Translations under genes and position numbers: made by a program
Notes under the pieces: model-generated
What the model was told of the DNA's origin: nothing
What the model saw: only the letters and a program-made list of their open reading frames with translations
Database searches by the model: none
From: Craterostigma plantagineum
Lineage: Eukaryota; Streptophyta; Magnoliopsida; Lamiales; Linderniaceae
Assembly (NCBI GenBank): GCA_027422505.1
Contig: JAPQWV010000051.1
Span: 3,253,501 to 3,317,500, forward strand
Direction: 5' to 3'
Length of the DNA stretch: 64,000 nucleotides
In this document: piece after piece, positions 29,785 through 42,015 of the stretch
Layout: each line of letters opens with the position of its first letter
Position numbering within the stretch: the first letter of the stretch is position 1

Positions 29785-32552
29785 CTGGTGGTGATGAAGG
29801 GAGAAAATATAGCTGCAAATTTATACAAGCTGAAGGGAGAGATGCTGCAAGAAGGGCAAGCATCTGTTGCTATGACAAGTTCAAATGGAAAGTCCACGAT
29901 GATTTGGCACAAGAAACTTGGTCATATGTCTGAATAAGGCATGAAAATTCTTGCGCAAAAGAATCTACTTCCTGGTCTCACGACGGTGACGCTACCATTC
30001 TGCGAGGATTGTATTGTGAGCAAGCAGCATCGCCTGAAGTTCTCCCCATCGAATTCTAGAAGCAAAGGAATTCTAAAATTGATCCACTCCGATGTATGGC
30101 AAGCACCGGTCTCATCCCTAGAAGGAGCCAACTACTTCGTATCATTCATTGATGACTACTCCAGGAGATGCTGGGTGTACCCAATCAAGAAGAAGGACGA
30201 TGTGTTTTCCACCTTCAAAACATACAAGGCGCGAGTTGAACTTGAAACCGGCAGAAAAATCAAGTGTCTCCGGTCAGATAATGGAGGGGAATATATTGGC
30301 AAAGAATTCATTGAATTCTATAAAGGTGCGGGCATCAGAAGACAGTTCACCACGGCTTACACTCCACAACAGAATGGAGTGGCAGAGCGGTTGAATAGGA
30401 CTGTTGGAAAGAACAAGGGCTATGTTGAGAACTGCGGGTCTGGAAAAGAAGTTATGGGCGGAAGCGGTCTGTACTGCCCGCTATATGGTGAATCGGGCCC
30501 CATCAACTGCTATAGAGATGCGGACACCAATGAAAATGTGGACTGGTGCACCTGCAGACTATTCAAACCTCCATATATTTGGAAGTTCAACATACGCGAT
30601 GTATCACAACCAAGAAACGAAGAAGTTGGATCCAAAGTCCACGAAATGTCTATTCTTGGGGTACGCTGATGGAGTAAAGGGGTATCGTTTGTGAGATCTC
30701 ACTGACCACAAAGTGATCATCAGTAGAGATGTTGTCTTCTTGGAGGATATCGATCAAGAGCAAGTCGAAAATGATAGCAGTTCAAAAGGCGTGACAAAGA
30801 CTACACCGGTGAAAAGAAAATTGAAGCAATATACTTTTCTGAAGCTGAACCGGCGCACGAAGAGCTCAACCCAGTCGAATCTGAAGTACCGGATCTCTGG
30901 CGGTCATCACGCGAGCGTAGGCCGCCCAGTTGGCACTCAGATTACGAGATAGAAAGCAATCTTGCATACTGTTTTCTAACTGAGGATGGAGAGCCAACCA
31001 CTTTCCAAGCAGCACTGAATAATTCAGATGCGAGTCAGTGGATTTCAGCAATGCAAGAGGAAATGAAAGCTCTCTATAAAAATAAGACATGGGAGTTGGT
31101 GCCATTACCGCAAGGAAGGAAACCCATTAGCAACAAATGGGTGTACAAAATCAAGCGAAATGGTGATGACCAGTTAGAGCGTTACCGTGCTAGACTGGTT
31201 GTAAAGGGATATGCTCAGAAAGAAGGGATTGACTTCAACGAAAAATTTTCTCACCGGTGGTTCGACTTACAATAATCAGGATGGTCTTGTCAATGCGTGC
31301 TACAGTCGACTTGCATCTTGAGCAGCTGGACGTGAAGACGGCCTTTCTCCATGGTGACCTCGATGAAGAAATATATATGCTTCGACCAGAAGGTTTCGAG
31401 GAACAAGGAAAAGAATATTTGGTTTGCAAATTGATCAAATATCTTTACGATCTCAAACAAGCACCTCGATGCTGGTATAAGAGATTTGACTCCTTCATAA
31501 TGAGTCTTGGCTACAACAGGCTATATTCAGATCCATGTGCATATTTCAAGAGATTTGGCGATGACGACTTCATCATGTTGTTGTACGTCGACGATATGCT
31601 GGTAGCAGGACCCAACAAAGGTCGTATCGCCGACTTAAAGACTCAACTGGCCAGTGAATTCGAAATGAAGGACTTGGGACCGGCAAACAAAATCCTTGGC
31701 GTGCAAATATCTCAAGACAGAAGCAAGCGGAAGATTTGGCTTTTCCAAAAGAATTACTTGAAGAAAATCTTGCGGAGGTTCAACATGCAAGATAGTAAGC
31801 CAATATCTACTCCTCTTACTGCTAATTTCAAGCTATCCTCCGAGATGTGTCCTACCGATGAAGATGAGAGGATAGAGATGTCTCGACTACCATATGCATC
31901 GGCGGTAGGAAGTCTAATATTCGCAATGATCTGTACCAGACCAGACATTGTTCATGCAGTGGGAGTTGTTAGCCGATACATGTCCAACCCAGGTCGGGAA
32001 CACTGGAGTGCTGTTAAGAGGATTCTCAGTTATATCAAGAGAACCTCGGATCTTGCCTTATGTTACGGAGGTACAGATTTTACTGTCCATGGTTTTGTTG
32101 ATGCAGATTATGCATGTGAACTTGATAAAAACAGATCCACAACCTGATATGTGTTTAATCTTGCTGGCGGTGCTGTAAGCTGGGTTTCAAAACTGCAGTC
32201 CATTGTTGTAACATCAACAACGGAAGCATAATATGTCGCAGCTACGCAAGCCTGTAAAGAGGCAATATGGTTGAAGGTGTTGCTGGATGAACTCGGCCAC
32301 AAACAGGAGAATATTATTCTCTATTGTGATAGCCAGAGTGCGTTGCATCTTGCAAGAAATCCAGCATATCATTCAAGAACCAAACACATCCGGGTGCAAT
32401 ACCACTTTGTTCGTGAACAAGTGGAAGCATGGATTGTGGACATGCACAAAGTTCACACTGCGGATAATCTGGCAGACTACATGGCCAAAGCAATTCCTGT
32501 GGGCAAGTTTATGTGGTGTCGTTCCTCATGTGGATTGATTGAACATAAGTAA
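29785..32552 (+). pseudogene. copia pol polyprotein remnant
   Basis: Gag-pre-integrase motif MIWHKKLGHMSE with CEDC (29900-30010). Integrase core LIHSDVW, SFIDDYSRRCWVY, CLRSDNGGEY, YTPQQNGVAERLNRT. RT: KNKTWELVPLPQGRKPISNK, LEQLDVKTAFLHGDLDEEIY, catalytic LLYVDDMLVAG at about 31575-31610. RNase H: AVGSLIFAMICTRPDI, YCDSQSALHLARNPAYHSRT. Stops or shifts occur at about 29936, 30400, 30690, 31250, 32147 and 32231. Confidence 0.88.
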
Positions 32553-32632
32553 CATTCAAGGCGAGCTAGAAGAATGTTGTGAAGATCTGATTGGGCATCA
32601 ATAAAATCTTCAAGTGGGAGATTGATGTGAAG

Positions 32633-33025
32633 GTGGGTTGGACACCAACCCACTTCACCTACCCATTATTATTATAATAATATTTAATTATAATATTATT
32701 ATATTGTTATTAGATAGGCTTTTGCCTATAAATAGCATAGGGTAGATGCGATAGAATACACACCAAAGAAATAAAAGAAGAGAGTGAGGGAGAAAGAAAG
32801 AGAAAAGAAAAATAGCGGGTTTGTTCGGTATTTGTCCAATTATAAATAGAGATAGTGAGTGTTTTCTCCTTTATAGATTGAGAGGTTGTAGCCCCTATTT
32901 TTACCCCAGTAATAAATTTCTACCTCGTCCGTGGTTTTTTACCCCAAGTTAAAAAGGGGTTTTCCACGTAAATTCCCGTGTTCCATTTATCCTCATAGTC
33001 ATTTCCAGTTTCGTTACGCTGTCCA
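32633..33025 (+). repeat. 3' LTR of copia remnant
   Basis: Starts TGATGTGAAGG directly after the purine tract CAAGTGGGAGAT. Contains an inverted GGTGGGTTGG/CCAACCCACT pair near its start, and the TTTATAGATTGAGAGGTTGT block shared with the LTR at 10408-10855. The end at 33025 (GCTGTCCA) is inferred from the start of homology to 38105 onward. Confidence 0.7.
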
Positions 33026-34454
33026 TTTCGCAATATGAATCAGCTCAAAAACAACGCAGTCAAATGAGAGCATCGTAGGGTTTTTCAACCACAAACATTT
33101 TTTAGGCTTCAAATGCGTAGACACACAGATGTGTAATAACTTTACAAATGCCATATTAAATGGCAGAGATGAGAAGAAAAGCTAATATTCCTTCTTTTTT
33201 CGGGCAAAAATGGTACAACCCAGCCAATAAAAATCAGATTTTGCGAAGTAGAAAAAATAAAAAACGATAAATCTTTATTTTTTGTTTATGTAGAGAGATC
33301 ATTATCTTCATTGGCAAGAAACACAAAAGCATTGACATGTAGATGATAGACATTTTTTACATAAAAAAACTGTAGCCTCGAGTAAACGTAAAGGGAAGGT
33401 GATGCAGCATGCTAAAAAACTTGACTATGAGTCAAACATTTAAAAAAGAATCAGGTTGACTTTTTCATATTTTAAAGAGAAAAAACATTAGCATATACCT
33501 TATTTGCAAATCAACTTGACTATTGTCTTGTTCATCTAACAACTACTCTTTTCCCTCAGATCTTACAGCTTCTGTGTGTGATTTTTCACTTCCGTGTTCA
33601 CAGTCAAAAGCTGGACAATAGAACTCATTTATATAAGAGAAAAGGTTGTGATGATTCCCCATTTATATAGAGAGGCCTATAGCGATTTTTGTGTTTGATA
33701 TCTTGGGATATTTAATTAATAATATTATTGTAATAAACTACAATTCTATTCACAATATTTCATTTGCATTACTAACTATTTGGTATAACCACTAAATATG
33801 AAATACACAAAGTTTGACTAATTATAGTCATGGTCATGAATATATTTAATTATCAAAGATTTTATGTAATAACGCTGACATAACCTATAATTTGAAATAT
33901 AATTATAAACATAAAATCACTCCAATTCATCTTTTTTCTACATGCATGTAATATTTAACATGATCCTTCTTGTCTATCTCTAAACTTAGGTTAAAAATTT
34001 ATAATTGTCGAGCTCGAAGCTACTGTAGGCTAGGGAGAGATAAGCTCTCTTCTTCACAAGTTATTCACGACGAAAACCGACTAAATTGAGCAAATGCGCT
34101 ATTATCGTTTCAGTACATATTGCGCGTTCACGATTGTAACTATTCGAAAGCTCATAAGACGGTTCATGACCGTGCATGCATTATTTTAATTTTACCTTTT
34201 TTTTAATTTTAAAATCAAAATTTAAATTTCAAAGCTATAATAAGCTCGTGCTCGGTTAGTGAACACATATATGCATTTTAAGTGTTACGACTTGATTTGA
34301 GTTTTATCGGCCGAATATTGAATGGAGCGAGACCCGACCCGACCCCAACCCACCCCACCCGGCCCGATCTCTCTAAATAATTAAGTAACATTAATATTCA
34401 CCCATCTCATTAAATAACCAACATTAATAACTAAAAAACAAATCACCACTCTTA
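33026..34454. other. non-coding flanks of the ERF array
   Basis: 33026-33950 is the orphaned upstream flank of a lost ERF copy. 33960-34454 is the downstream flank of the ERF pseudogene. It contains a CCCGACCCGACCCCAACCCA-type run at 34330-34362 that recurs at 37028-37060. No gene is seen. Confidence 0.6.
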
Positions 34455-35320
34455 ACCAATGTCTTTATTAACATCGTCGGCATTAATCCACGATAACAAT
34501 TTGTCATCTAAGCCCTCGTCCAACTCGAAATTGACGTCGGGCGAAGGAATATTCTGACTAGATATATCATCGAGCCCGAAAAAAACCCTCATCCAACGGC
34601 TCGTAATCGTCGATCTTCATCAAGTTCGAGTCGAGCATGAATTCCAAGTCGAACTCGTCTCCGATCAACAATAAATCCTCCGCAGAAGCGCTAGAATTTT
34701 GCGCTAAAATCGACGGAGGAGGTGCTTCATTAGTCTCTGGGCGCAAAGCTCGTCGTTTGCTTCTCATTGCCAACTTCTTATATTCCTTGACTCAAAACTC
34801 TTCCCTTATCGTCGAGCCCGACGTACTTCTTTTGGCCGCTAGAATTGCGCATTAAAAGAGTTCGACTCTCACTACGAACTTTTTTTTATTTCTCGATTCA
34901 ATCCCTTCAACGCTCTCGCCTTGGCGTCGAACTCGGCGCGCTTATTTTCGTACGCTTTTGAAGCCTCTTCTGGCGTGTCGAACGTTCCGATCCATAAGCG
35001 CCTTCGCTCGAAGGGACAGCGAATCTCCGCGCCGTAGGTGCCCCATTTTCGGTGTCGTACGCCGGGCAAGTTTTTCGGCCCTGGCATGAGTGTTGGGTTC
35101 GATGATGCGCTTTTGGTTCTCCTTTTTTTCTTTGCGAAGTTATTGTCGTCGCCTCGTTGACGATTTTGCTGTACTCCTTCGTCGGCGCCTTGGGGAATTC
35201 AGTTGCGCGCTTGAATTTGTGGACGAAGGCTTTGCTTGTTTCTTTTCGGGTGATTTTCTCGTCGTCCGATGATTCGATGGCGTAAGGATCACTGACGATG
35301 AGGCGCAATCTTCGGATCAT
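34455..35320 (-). pseudogene. AP2/ERF (ERF118-like) pseudogene
   Basis: Close paralogue of the intact gene at 37145-37987. The N-terminal frame runs from MIRRLRLIVSDPYAIESSDD to about 35100, where a shift moves the AP2 domain ([40 protein letters not shown]) to another frame that stops at about 34872. The acidic C-terminal part ([20 protein letters not shown]) is in a further frame. Several short deletions relative to the paralogue are visible. The AP2 recognition residues are intact, so decay is recent relative to the duplication. Confidence 0.88.
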
Positions 35321-35405
35321 CTTTTTTTTTTCTCGTGATTTAAATCGCCTACAAAAATTCGAGAATGGAATGGAGTTGAACAAGTACTCCTGCAAACTCA
35401 TCTCA

Positions 35406-35890
35406 TCAAACTTCATCCGTGAAAAGAAAAAACCAATCTAACATAAATTTGACATAATCATAATCATCGTCATCGTCAGCAGCAGTCGATGAATTCTGCT
35501 GCTGCTTCTTCGTCTTCTCCAACTGAACAATAAGAGTATCAGTCATCATTTTCATCGTCTGAGATTTTGATTCCTTCAAAAACTTCCTCTGTGTCTCCAA
35601 CTCCATCTTCTGACTCAGCTTCAAAGTCTCCATCTTCTCATAAGTTTCTGCAAATCTGTCAATTGCATAGGCCAACATCTCTGCATCACTCTCATCACCT
35701 TTCAAACTACTGAAAACATTTGGGGGTTTTGTCTGATTATATATGCGATATGCTTGACGACCCACACACAACACCAATTCTCGATCTGTGAAAGATATTC
35801 AATATCATTTCGCGAAAAAAAAAAACCTAGGAAAAGTTGTCCTCCATTGGAAGGAGTGTGCTGAGGCACCGAAGCTGCCGGCGATAGCAT
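35406..35890 (-). pseudogene. trihelix-type transcription factor C-terminal fragment
   Basis: A 123-codon frame (35406-35777) contains KGDESDAEMLAYAIDRFAET followed by a Lys/Glu/Met coiled coil (EKMETLKLSQKMELETQRKF) and an Asp/Tyr tail. This resembles the C-terminal helix of ASIL-like trihelix factors. A short in-frame-looking piece, MLSPAASVPQHTPSNGG, precedes it at about 35840-35890. The trihelix DNA-binding domain is absent. It sits in the upstream flank of the ERF pseudogene and interrupts array homology, so it is probably a captured or inserted gene fragment. The family assignment is tentative. Confidence 0.5.
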
Positions 35891-36100
35891 TCTGAATAGT
35901 GTAATAAATTACAAATCTATTCACAATATTTCATTTGCATAACTAACTATTTGGTATACCAATAAATATGAAATACACAGAGTTTGACTCAAAAATTTTA
36001 TGTAAATAACACTATTGCAATGATCTATAATTTGAAAATTGTAATAATTACAAACATAAAATCACTCCAATCATCTTTTTTTTTACATGCATTTAATATT

Positions 36101-36422
36101 GGCCAAATTAATAAATTAGGTCACTAATTTTAACTATTTTCGTTCACCACGTTTTATAATTGCAAACTTAGATCACTAAGTAACGTGTCCGATATTTTTT
36201 AGGTCATCGGTGAATTTTTCCAGCAAAACTCGTCGGAAATTCGACGTGGCCTACCGTCAACAGCCACGTCCGCGGCCACGTCGGATTTCCAGCAATTTTC
36301 GCCGGACTGACAAAAAAAAAAAATTAGTTACATTACTTAGTGACCTAGTTTTGTGATTATAAAACTTAATGACCCGAAAAACAAGAGACCCATAGTTAGT
36401 GACCTAATTTAGTAGTTTGGCT
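36101..36422. mobile_element. Mutator-like MITE, ~320 bp
   Basis: Inverted ends: left GGCCAAATTAATAAATTAGG, right (reverse complement) GCCAAACTACTAAATTAGGT, then GTCACTAA on both. Flanks carry TTTAATATT (36092-36100) and TATAATATT (36423-36431), a 9-bp duplication with one mismatch. The paralogous array unit at about 33950-33965 shows the uninterrupted site (GTAATATTTAACAT), which confirms the insertion. GC-rich centre, no ORF. Confidence 0.8.
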
Positions 36423-36589
36423 TATAATATTTAACATATCCTTCTTGTCTATCTGTAAACTTAGGTTAAAAATTCATAATTGTCGAGCTCGGAGCTACTG
36501 TACGGAGAGATTAGCTCTCTTCTTCAGCAGTTAACTGCCACGAAAAATCGACTATATTGCGCAAATGCGCTATTATTGTTTCAGTCCCA

Positions 36590-37015
36590 TACATATATCG
36601 CGTTAATCACACGATTGTAACTATTAGAAAGCTCATAAGACGGTGCATGGATTATTTTATTTTTACTTTTTTTTTTAAATTTCGTAATCGAGATTTAAAA
36701 TTCCAAAGCTATCTCGTGCTCGGTTAGTGATCACATATAATTAAGTGGTAAATGCATTTTAAGTTTTATGACTTGATTTGAGTATTATCGACCCGAACAT
36801 ATATTGCGTTAATCAGATGATTGTAATTATTCGAAAGCTCGTAAGACGGCGCATGCATTATTTTATTTTTACCTTTTTTAATTTTAGAATCAAGATTTAA
36901 AATTTCAAAGCTATAAGCTCGTGCTCGGTTAGTGAACACAAATAAGTAAGCGATAAATGCATTTTAACTTTTAAGTATTATGACTTGATTTGAGTTTTAT
37001 CGACTGAATATTGAA
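36590..37015. repeat. local tandem duplication (~205-bp unit) downstream of the ERF gene
   Basis: Both copies contain GCGTTAATCA, a TCGAAAGCTC/TAGAAAGCTC block, CGTGCTCGGTTAGTGA and TTATGACTTGATTTGAG in order. Copy 2 starts near 36796. The other array flanks (34030-34330, 39280-39480) have a single copy. Confidence 0.7.
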
Positions 37016-37144
37016 TGGACCGAGACCTGACCCGACCCGACCCCACCCCACCCCAACCGATCTCTTTAAATAAGTAACATTATATTCACCCCATCTCAAA
37101 ATAACCAACACTAATAATCAACTAAAAAAACCAATAATCACTCA

Positions 37145-37987
37145 TTAATCGTTGTCGTCGTCAACATCGTCAGCATTAATCCACGACAACATTTCCTCAT
37201 CTAAGCCCTGGTCGAACTCGAAATCGATGTCGGACGAAGGAATATTCTGACTAGATATATCCTCGTGCCCGAAAAAGAAACCCAAACCCTCATCCAACGG
37301 CTCGTAATCGTCGATCTCCATCAAGTTCGAATCGAGCGTGACTTCCAAGTCGAACTCGTCTCCGATCGACAACAAATCCTCCGCAAAAGTGCTAGAATTT
37401 TGCGCTAAATTTGACGGAGGAGGTGCTTCATTAGTCTCGGACGCAAAGCTCGTCGTTTGCTTCTCGTTGCCAACTTCTTTTATTCCTTGACTCAAAACCC
37501 TTCCCTTATCGTCGAGCTCGACGTACTTCTTTTGGTCGCTAGAATTGCACGTTAAAGCACTACGAACTTTTTTTATTTCTCGATTCGATCCCTTAATCGA
37601 CGCTCTCGCCTTGGCGTCAAACTCGGCGCGCTTATTTTTGTACGCTTTCGAAGCCTCTTCGTGCGTGTCGAACGTTCCGATCCATATGCGCCGACGCTCG
37701 AAGGGATTGCGAATCTCCGCGGCGAACGTTCCCCATTTTCGGGGTCGTACGCCGGGCAAATTTTTCGGACCGGGCTTGAGCGGGTTCAATGCGCTTCTGA
37801 TATTCCTTTTTTTGGTCGCCTCATTGGCGATTTTATTGTCCTTATTCGGCGCCTTGGGGAATTTTAATGGGCGCTTGAATTTGCATACGAAGGCTTTGGT
37901 CGTACTTTTTTTTCGGGGGATTTGTTCTTCGTCTGATGATTCAGTGGCGTAGGGATCACGAACAACGAGGCGCAGTTTTCGAATCAT
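37145..37987 (-). CDS. AP2/ERF transcription factor, ERF118-like
   Basis: Intronless 280-residue protein and the only intact gene of the array. Start chosen at the Met of [20 protein letters not shown], which aligns with CRF-type N-termini; the frame is open 27 codons further upstream, but that extension is not conserved. AP2 domain at about residues 77-132: [40 protein letters not shown]. The usual WGKW/Y is WGTF here, and the helix end reads [10 protein letters not shown] as in ERF118/119 rather than AAxKLRG. The C-terminus is acidic ([16 protein letters not shown] and an Asp-rich end), fitting an activation domain. It is paralogous to 34455-35320 and more distantly to 4768-5511. Confidence 0.9.
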   Translation of the reverse strand: MIRKLRLVVRDPYATESSDEEQIPRKKSTTKAFVCKFKRPLKFPKAPNKDNKIANEATKKRNIRSALNPLKPGPKNLPGVRPRKWGTFAAEIRNPFERRRIWIGTFDTHEEASKAYKNKRAEFDAKARASIKGSNREIKKVRSALTCNSSDQKKYVELDDKGRVLSQGIKEVGNEKQTTSFASETNEAPPPSNLAQNSSTFAEDLLSIGDEFDLEVTLDSNLMEIDDYEPLDEGLGFFFGHEDISSQNIPSSDIDFEFDQGLDEEMLSWINADDVDDDND

Positions 37988-39490
37988 TTTTTTCTCGAGA
38001 TCTCTGACCAAAATCAAGAATGGGATGGAGTTCAACAAAGCGCTTGTTGTACCTATAGAACAAGTCATGCAAGCACATAGACAACGTAAGAATCGATTCT
38101 ATTTTTGAATGAAATGAATCAGCTAAAAAATAACGCAGATAGTGAAAGCATAGTAGGGTTTTCGACCGATAAAAATCACAGTTTTGTGCCTTAAAATGCA
38201 TGTGGGGAGTAAGGGTTTTCGTCTCTGATGGAAATCACAGCACAAGAAGGACACATAAGCGATGGGTAGTAAATTCACAAATGGTCTTACATCAGAGACA
38301 AGAAGAAAGCTATAAAGCGAAAGTTAATCTCCCTTCTTCTTCAGCCAAAAATGGAACAACCCGCAAAATAAAAAATCAGATTTTTTTCAATCGGAGAGGA
38401 AAAAAAATAATAAAAAAGTGGATCCTTTTTCTTTATGCAGAGAGATCTTTGATCTTCTTGGTCAAGAAACACATAAGGAGATAGATGATAGACATTCTTT
38501 ACAAGAAATAAGCTGAAGCCTCCAGTAAATGGTGAAGGGAAGTGAACAGCATGCTCAAGAACTTGACTTCTAGTCAAATATTAAAAAAAGATTCAGGTTG
38601 ACATTTCTATGTTTTATTTTTTTTATTTAAAAGAACTATAGGCCAAACCAAATCAACGACCAAAAAAAACATCAACATATACCTTATTTGTCTTGTTCCT
38701 TATGCTTTCTATACTCTAACAAAACTCTCTTTTCCCTCAAATCTTGAAAAGTTTTTTGTGTGTGAATTTTTCACTTTGGTGTTCGCAGTCAGCTGCTGGA
38801 CAATAGACCAGAGTTATAAGAGAAAATTGTGGTAATTACTCATTTATATAGAGAGTGAGAGAGGTTTTTATGTTGAGTATTTGGGCACATCAATTGAATA
38901 ATATTATTGTAATAAATTACAAATCTATTCACAATATTTCAATTGCAGTATACAAGTAAAATGAAATATATAAGGTTTGACTGATTTTTAGTCATGGTCA
39001 TGATTCTATTTAATTGTCAAAGATTTTATGTGCTAATAATAGTGACATGATATATGAATTGAAAATTAACAAATAAACATAATATTACTCCCATAATCCT
39101 ATTATTCAGAAATGTAAGATGTACCGTGATCTGTATTTCTAAACCTAGGGGTTAAAACTCATAATTGTCGAGCTCGGAGCTACTGCGGGGGAGAGAACAG
39201 CTCGCTTCTTCACAAGTTATCCCCCACAAAATAGCCGACTACATAATGCGCAAATGCGCTATGATTTGTTTCAGTCTCATACATATATTGCGTTAATCAC
39301 ACGATTGTAACTATTCGAAAGCTCATAAGACGGCGCATGCATTATTTTATTTTTACATTTTTTTAAAAATTTTAAATCAAAATTTAAAATTAAGCTCATG
39401 CTCGATTAGTGAACACATAATTAAGCGATAAAAAATGCATTTAAAATTTTGACTTGATTTGAGTTTTATCGACCCGAATATTGAATGGAC

Positions 39491-40124
39491 CGAGACCCGA
39501 CCGACCCGATGCGTCCATGGGCTTTCCGCAACCCTCTTACTCGTGCTCTGTAAAAGTATATGTCTTCTTTGGGTGATGAAAGCTATTGAAGCACATAGAC
39601 GAACACACAATAAATCATATATAACCCCACTTTTCTGTTGAGTCCACAATTTTTTTTTCTTGGTGGGTTGTAAGATATAATTAGTCATCCTTTAACTGCA
39701 TTGTAATAAGAGCCCAAATCATAGAATCACTATTTCATGCGGATCGATCACAAATAATATCTCTGCATACCAAAAAACAAAAGAATAAATATTTCACGCG
39801 ATCATCCACAAATAATATCTCTGCCATCATTCTATATTACAAAGTGGACACAGCCTTTTGATTCTCTATTGGCCAATAAGCTTTCGCCATATTCGCTAGG
39901 GGAATTTTTCGAGGTGGTCCATCACTGTATTTTTTTTTGTTTATTAATTCTACTCTTTTTATCTAATTCTTTTATTTAAATTAATTTCCTTATGCCTTTA
40001 CACTCGAGGGCCAATCTCCGTCCGGCCCGAGTTTCGTAAATAAAAATTTTTAAATGTGACATCACAACCATAGAGGTAAGTTCATGTATAGACAAAAGCT
40101 ACCCTTCACAAAATTACATTTAAT
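39491..40124. other. intergenic; target site of the copia element at its right end
   Basis: AT-rich sequence without recognisable genes. A short duplicated phrase with ACAAATAATATCTCTGC occurs at about 39750 and 39810. The last 5 bases (TTAAT, 40120-40124) are the target duplication of the following element. Confidence 0.5.
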
Positions 40125-40475
40125 TGTTGGGTTTTACTTGTGCGGAACTGATGTTACGAAAGCAGATGTGCTATTTAGGGATGAAATATAAGTTCGTATG
40201 GCATATACGATGCTTTTTATTTTACTTCATAATACATGATGAATTACATGCACTAATATATATAGTGCTTGAATATTGAAAATTCAACGAACATATAGCA
40301 CACAAAAATAGCCAAATCTTAGACTATATCACAAAGAAGATCACGCATGTATCAAAGCAAATCCTTTAATTGTCCAAATATGATTAGTCAAAGGTGATGA
40401 TAGTAAATTAGGGTTTCTTCTCTTCCTTATTCAAAGTTGATAGTTAAGCAAGGTGCTAATTATTTTCATTTAACA
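40125..40475 (-). repeat. 3' LTR of outer copia element
   Basis: 351 bp, TGTTGGG...TTTAACA in plus orientation. Matches 47241-47590. Confidence 0.92.
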
Positions 40476-40604
40476 CCCCCTCGTAATTTGTAATCTTGAC
40501 TTGATTCTTGAACTTCTCGAACTTCTCGGTTGTTATTGTCTTGGTTAGCATGTATGCTGGTTGGTCATTTGTATTGACGAATTCCATGCGAACTTCTCCT
40601 TGAG

Positions 40605-42011
40605 TCACCAACCCTCGAATGAAATGATGACGAAGCTCGATGTGCTTGCTTCTTGCATGAACATGGGATTTTTCGTCATCGCGATCGCTGACATATTATC
40701 ACAGTGAATCGTGGTTGGTTCCTTCTGTTCAAACTTTAAATCTTCCAAAATTCTTCTAAGCCAAACTGCTTCACAAGCGGCGTCGGTAGCAGCAATATAT
40801 TCGGCCTCCGAAGAAGATAACGCAACTAATTTTTGCTTTCTTGAGCTCCATGATATTATATTAGAACCAAGACAGAAAATATACCCGAATGTACTTTTTC
40901 GATCATCCACTGAACCGGCCCAATCACTATCGCTATAACCGACCAGATGAAAATTTTCTTCCTTTCTAAATTCGATGCCAAGACTTTTGGTCCCTTTTAA
41001 GTACCTCAATATACGTTTTGCGGCAACGAAATGAATTTTACTTGGTTCGTTCATGAAGCGAGATAGGAGACTAACCGAATAGGAGATGTCCGGTCTAGTG
41101 TTGAGATAGAGCAATGAACCGATCAACTTCCGATAAAGATTCTCATCAGCCTTTTCAGCACCATCATGAATTTGAAGTTTCTCGTTTAGAGCCATCGGGT
41201 TGACAGCGGCTTGCATTCGCTCATGTGGAATTTCTTGAGAAGATCGTCGATGTATTTTTCTTGAGATAGAAAAATTCTTCCCGGCCTTTGCTTCACTTGA
41301 ATCCCAAGAAAATATTGTATTTTTCCTAAGTCCGTCATTTCAAAGTTCTTCATCATTTCCTTCTTGAATTCATCCACTATGGTTTGATTTGTCCCAAAAT
41401 AAATCAAGTCATCAACATAAAGGCAAATAACAAGAAAGTCATCACCTGAATTTTTCACATAAAGCGATGATTCACTAGGGCTCCGGTTGAAACCTAATTC
41501 AATAAAATAGCCATTTATTTTGCTATTCCAAGCGTGTGGCGCTTGTTTTAACCCATATAGAGCCTTTTTCAATCGATAGACCTTCGCTTCGTGGCCTTCG
41601 ACCTTCCTTCGGGTTGCTCGACAAATACCTCCTCCTTGATTTCACCATTTAGAAATGTTGATTTTACATCAAGTTGATAAATAGTTACCTCGAGTTGGGC
41701 GGCTAAGGCAAGAACGGTTCGAATTGTCTCGATCCGGGCCACTGGCGCAAATGTTTCGGTGTAGTCGACTCCATGCTTTGAGAGTAGCCTTTAGCAACGA
41801 GCCGAGCTTTATATTTTTTGATTGCACCTTTCTCGTTATACTTGATCTTGTAGATCCATTTCAGCCCAATTGTTTTCTTTCCTTGCGGTAGATCGACGAG
41901 CTCCCATGTTTTGTTCTTTTCGATGGTAGAGATTTCCTCGTCCATCGCTTTTGTCCAGCATTCTTCATTCGATGCTTCTTCAAATGTTTGAGGCTCGATG
42001 AAAAATAACAC
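40605..42011 (-). pseudogene. outer copia RT and RNase H
   Basis: [22 protein letters not shown] and [12 protein letters not shown] (about 41790-41910), a break at about 41700-41580, then [18 protein letters not shown], with catalytic CLYVDDLIYFG near 41410. RNase H: KADENLYRKLIGSLLYLNTR, YSDSDWAGSVDDRKST, ALSSSEAEYIAATDAACEA. Frame changes at about 41200 and 41700, and an early end near 40605, indicate loss of function. Confidence 0.9.
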
Positions 42012-42015
42012 TACT

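Larger units (their letters stand above)
29785..33025 (+). mobile_element. Ty1/copia retrotransposon, 5'-truncated with 3' LTR
   Basis: Contains gag-pre-integrase, integrase, RT and RNase H regions in copia order, then a polypurine tract (32621-32632) and a 3' LTR (32633-33025). The 5' LTR, gag and protease are missing left of 29785. Several stops and shifts disable it. The right boundary is set where sequence homologous to the ERF array (compare 38105) resumes. Confidence 0.85.
33026..39490 (-). repeat. tandem array of ERF-gene units, four partial copies
   Basis: Three stretches share the same ERF upstream flank (33026-33950; about 35900-36100 in part; 38100-39090), and three share the same downstream flank (33960-34450, 36440-37140, 39130-39490). 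The flank block TCATAATTGTCGAGCTCGGA recurs near 34000, 36475 and 39157 with few changes. On the minus strand the order implies at least four units: one lost left of 33026 (its upstream flank survives), the pseudogene at 34455-35320, the intact gene at 37145-37987, and one lost right of 39490 (its downstream flank survives). The 36590-37015 part holds a further local duplication. Confidence 0.8.
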
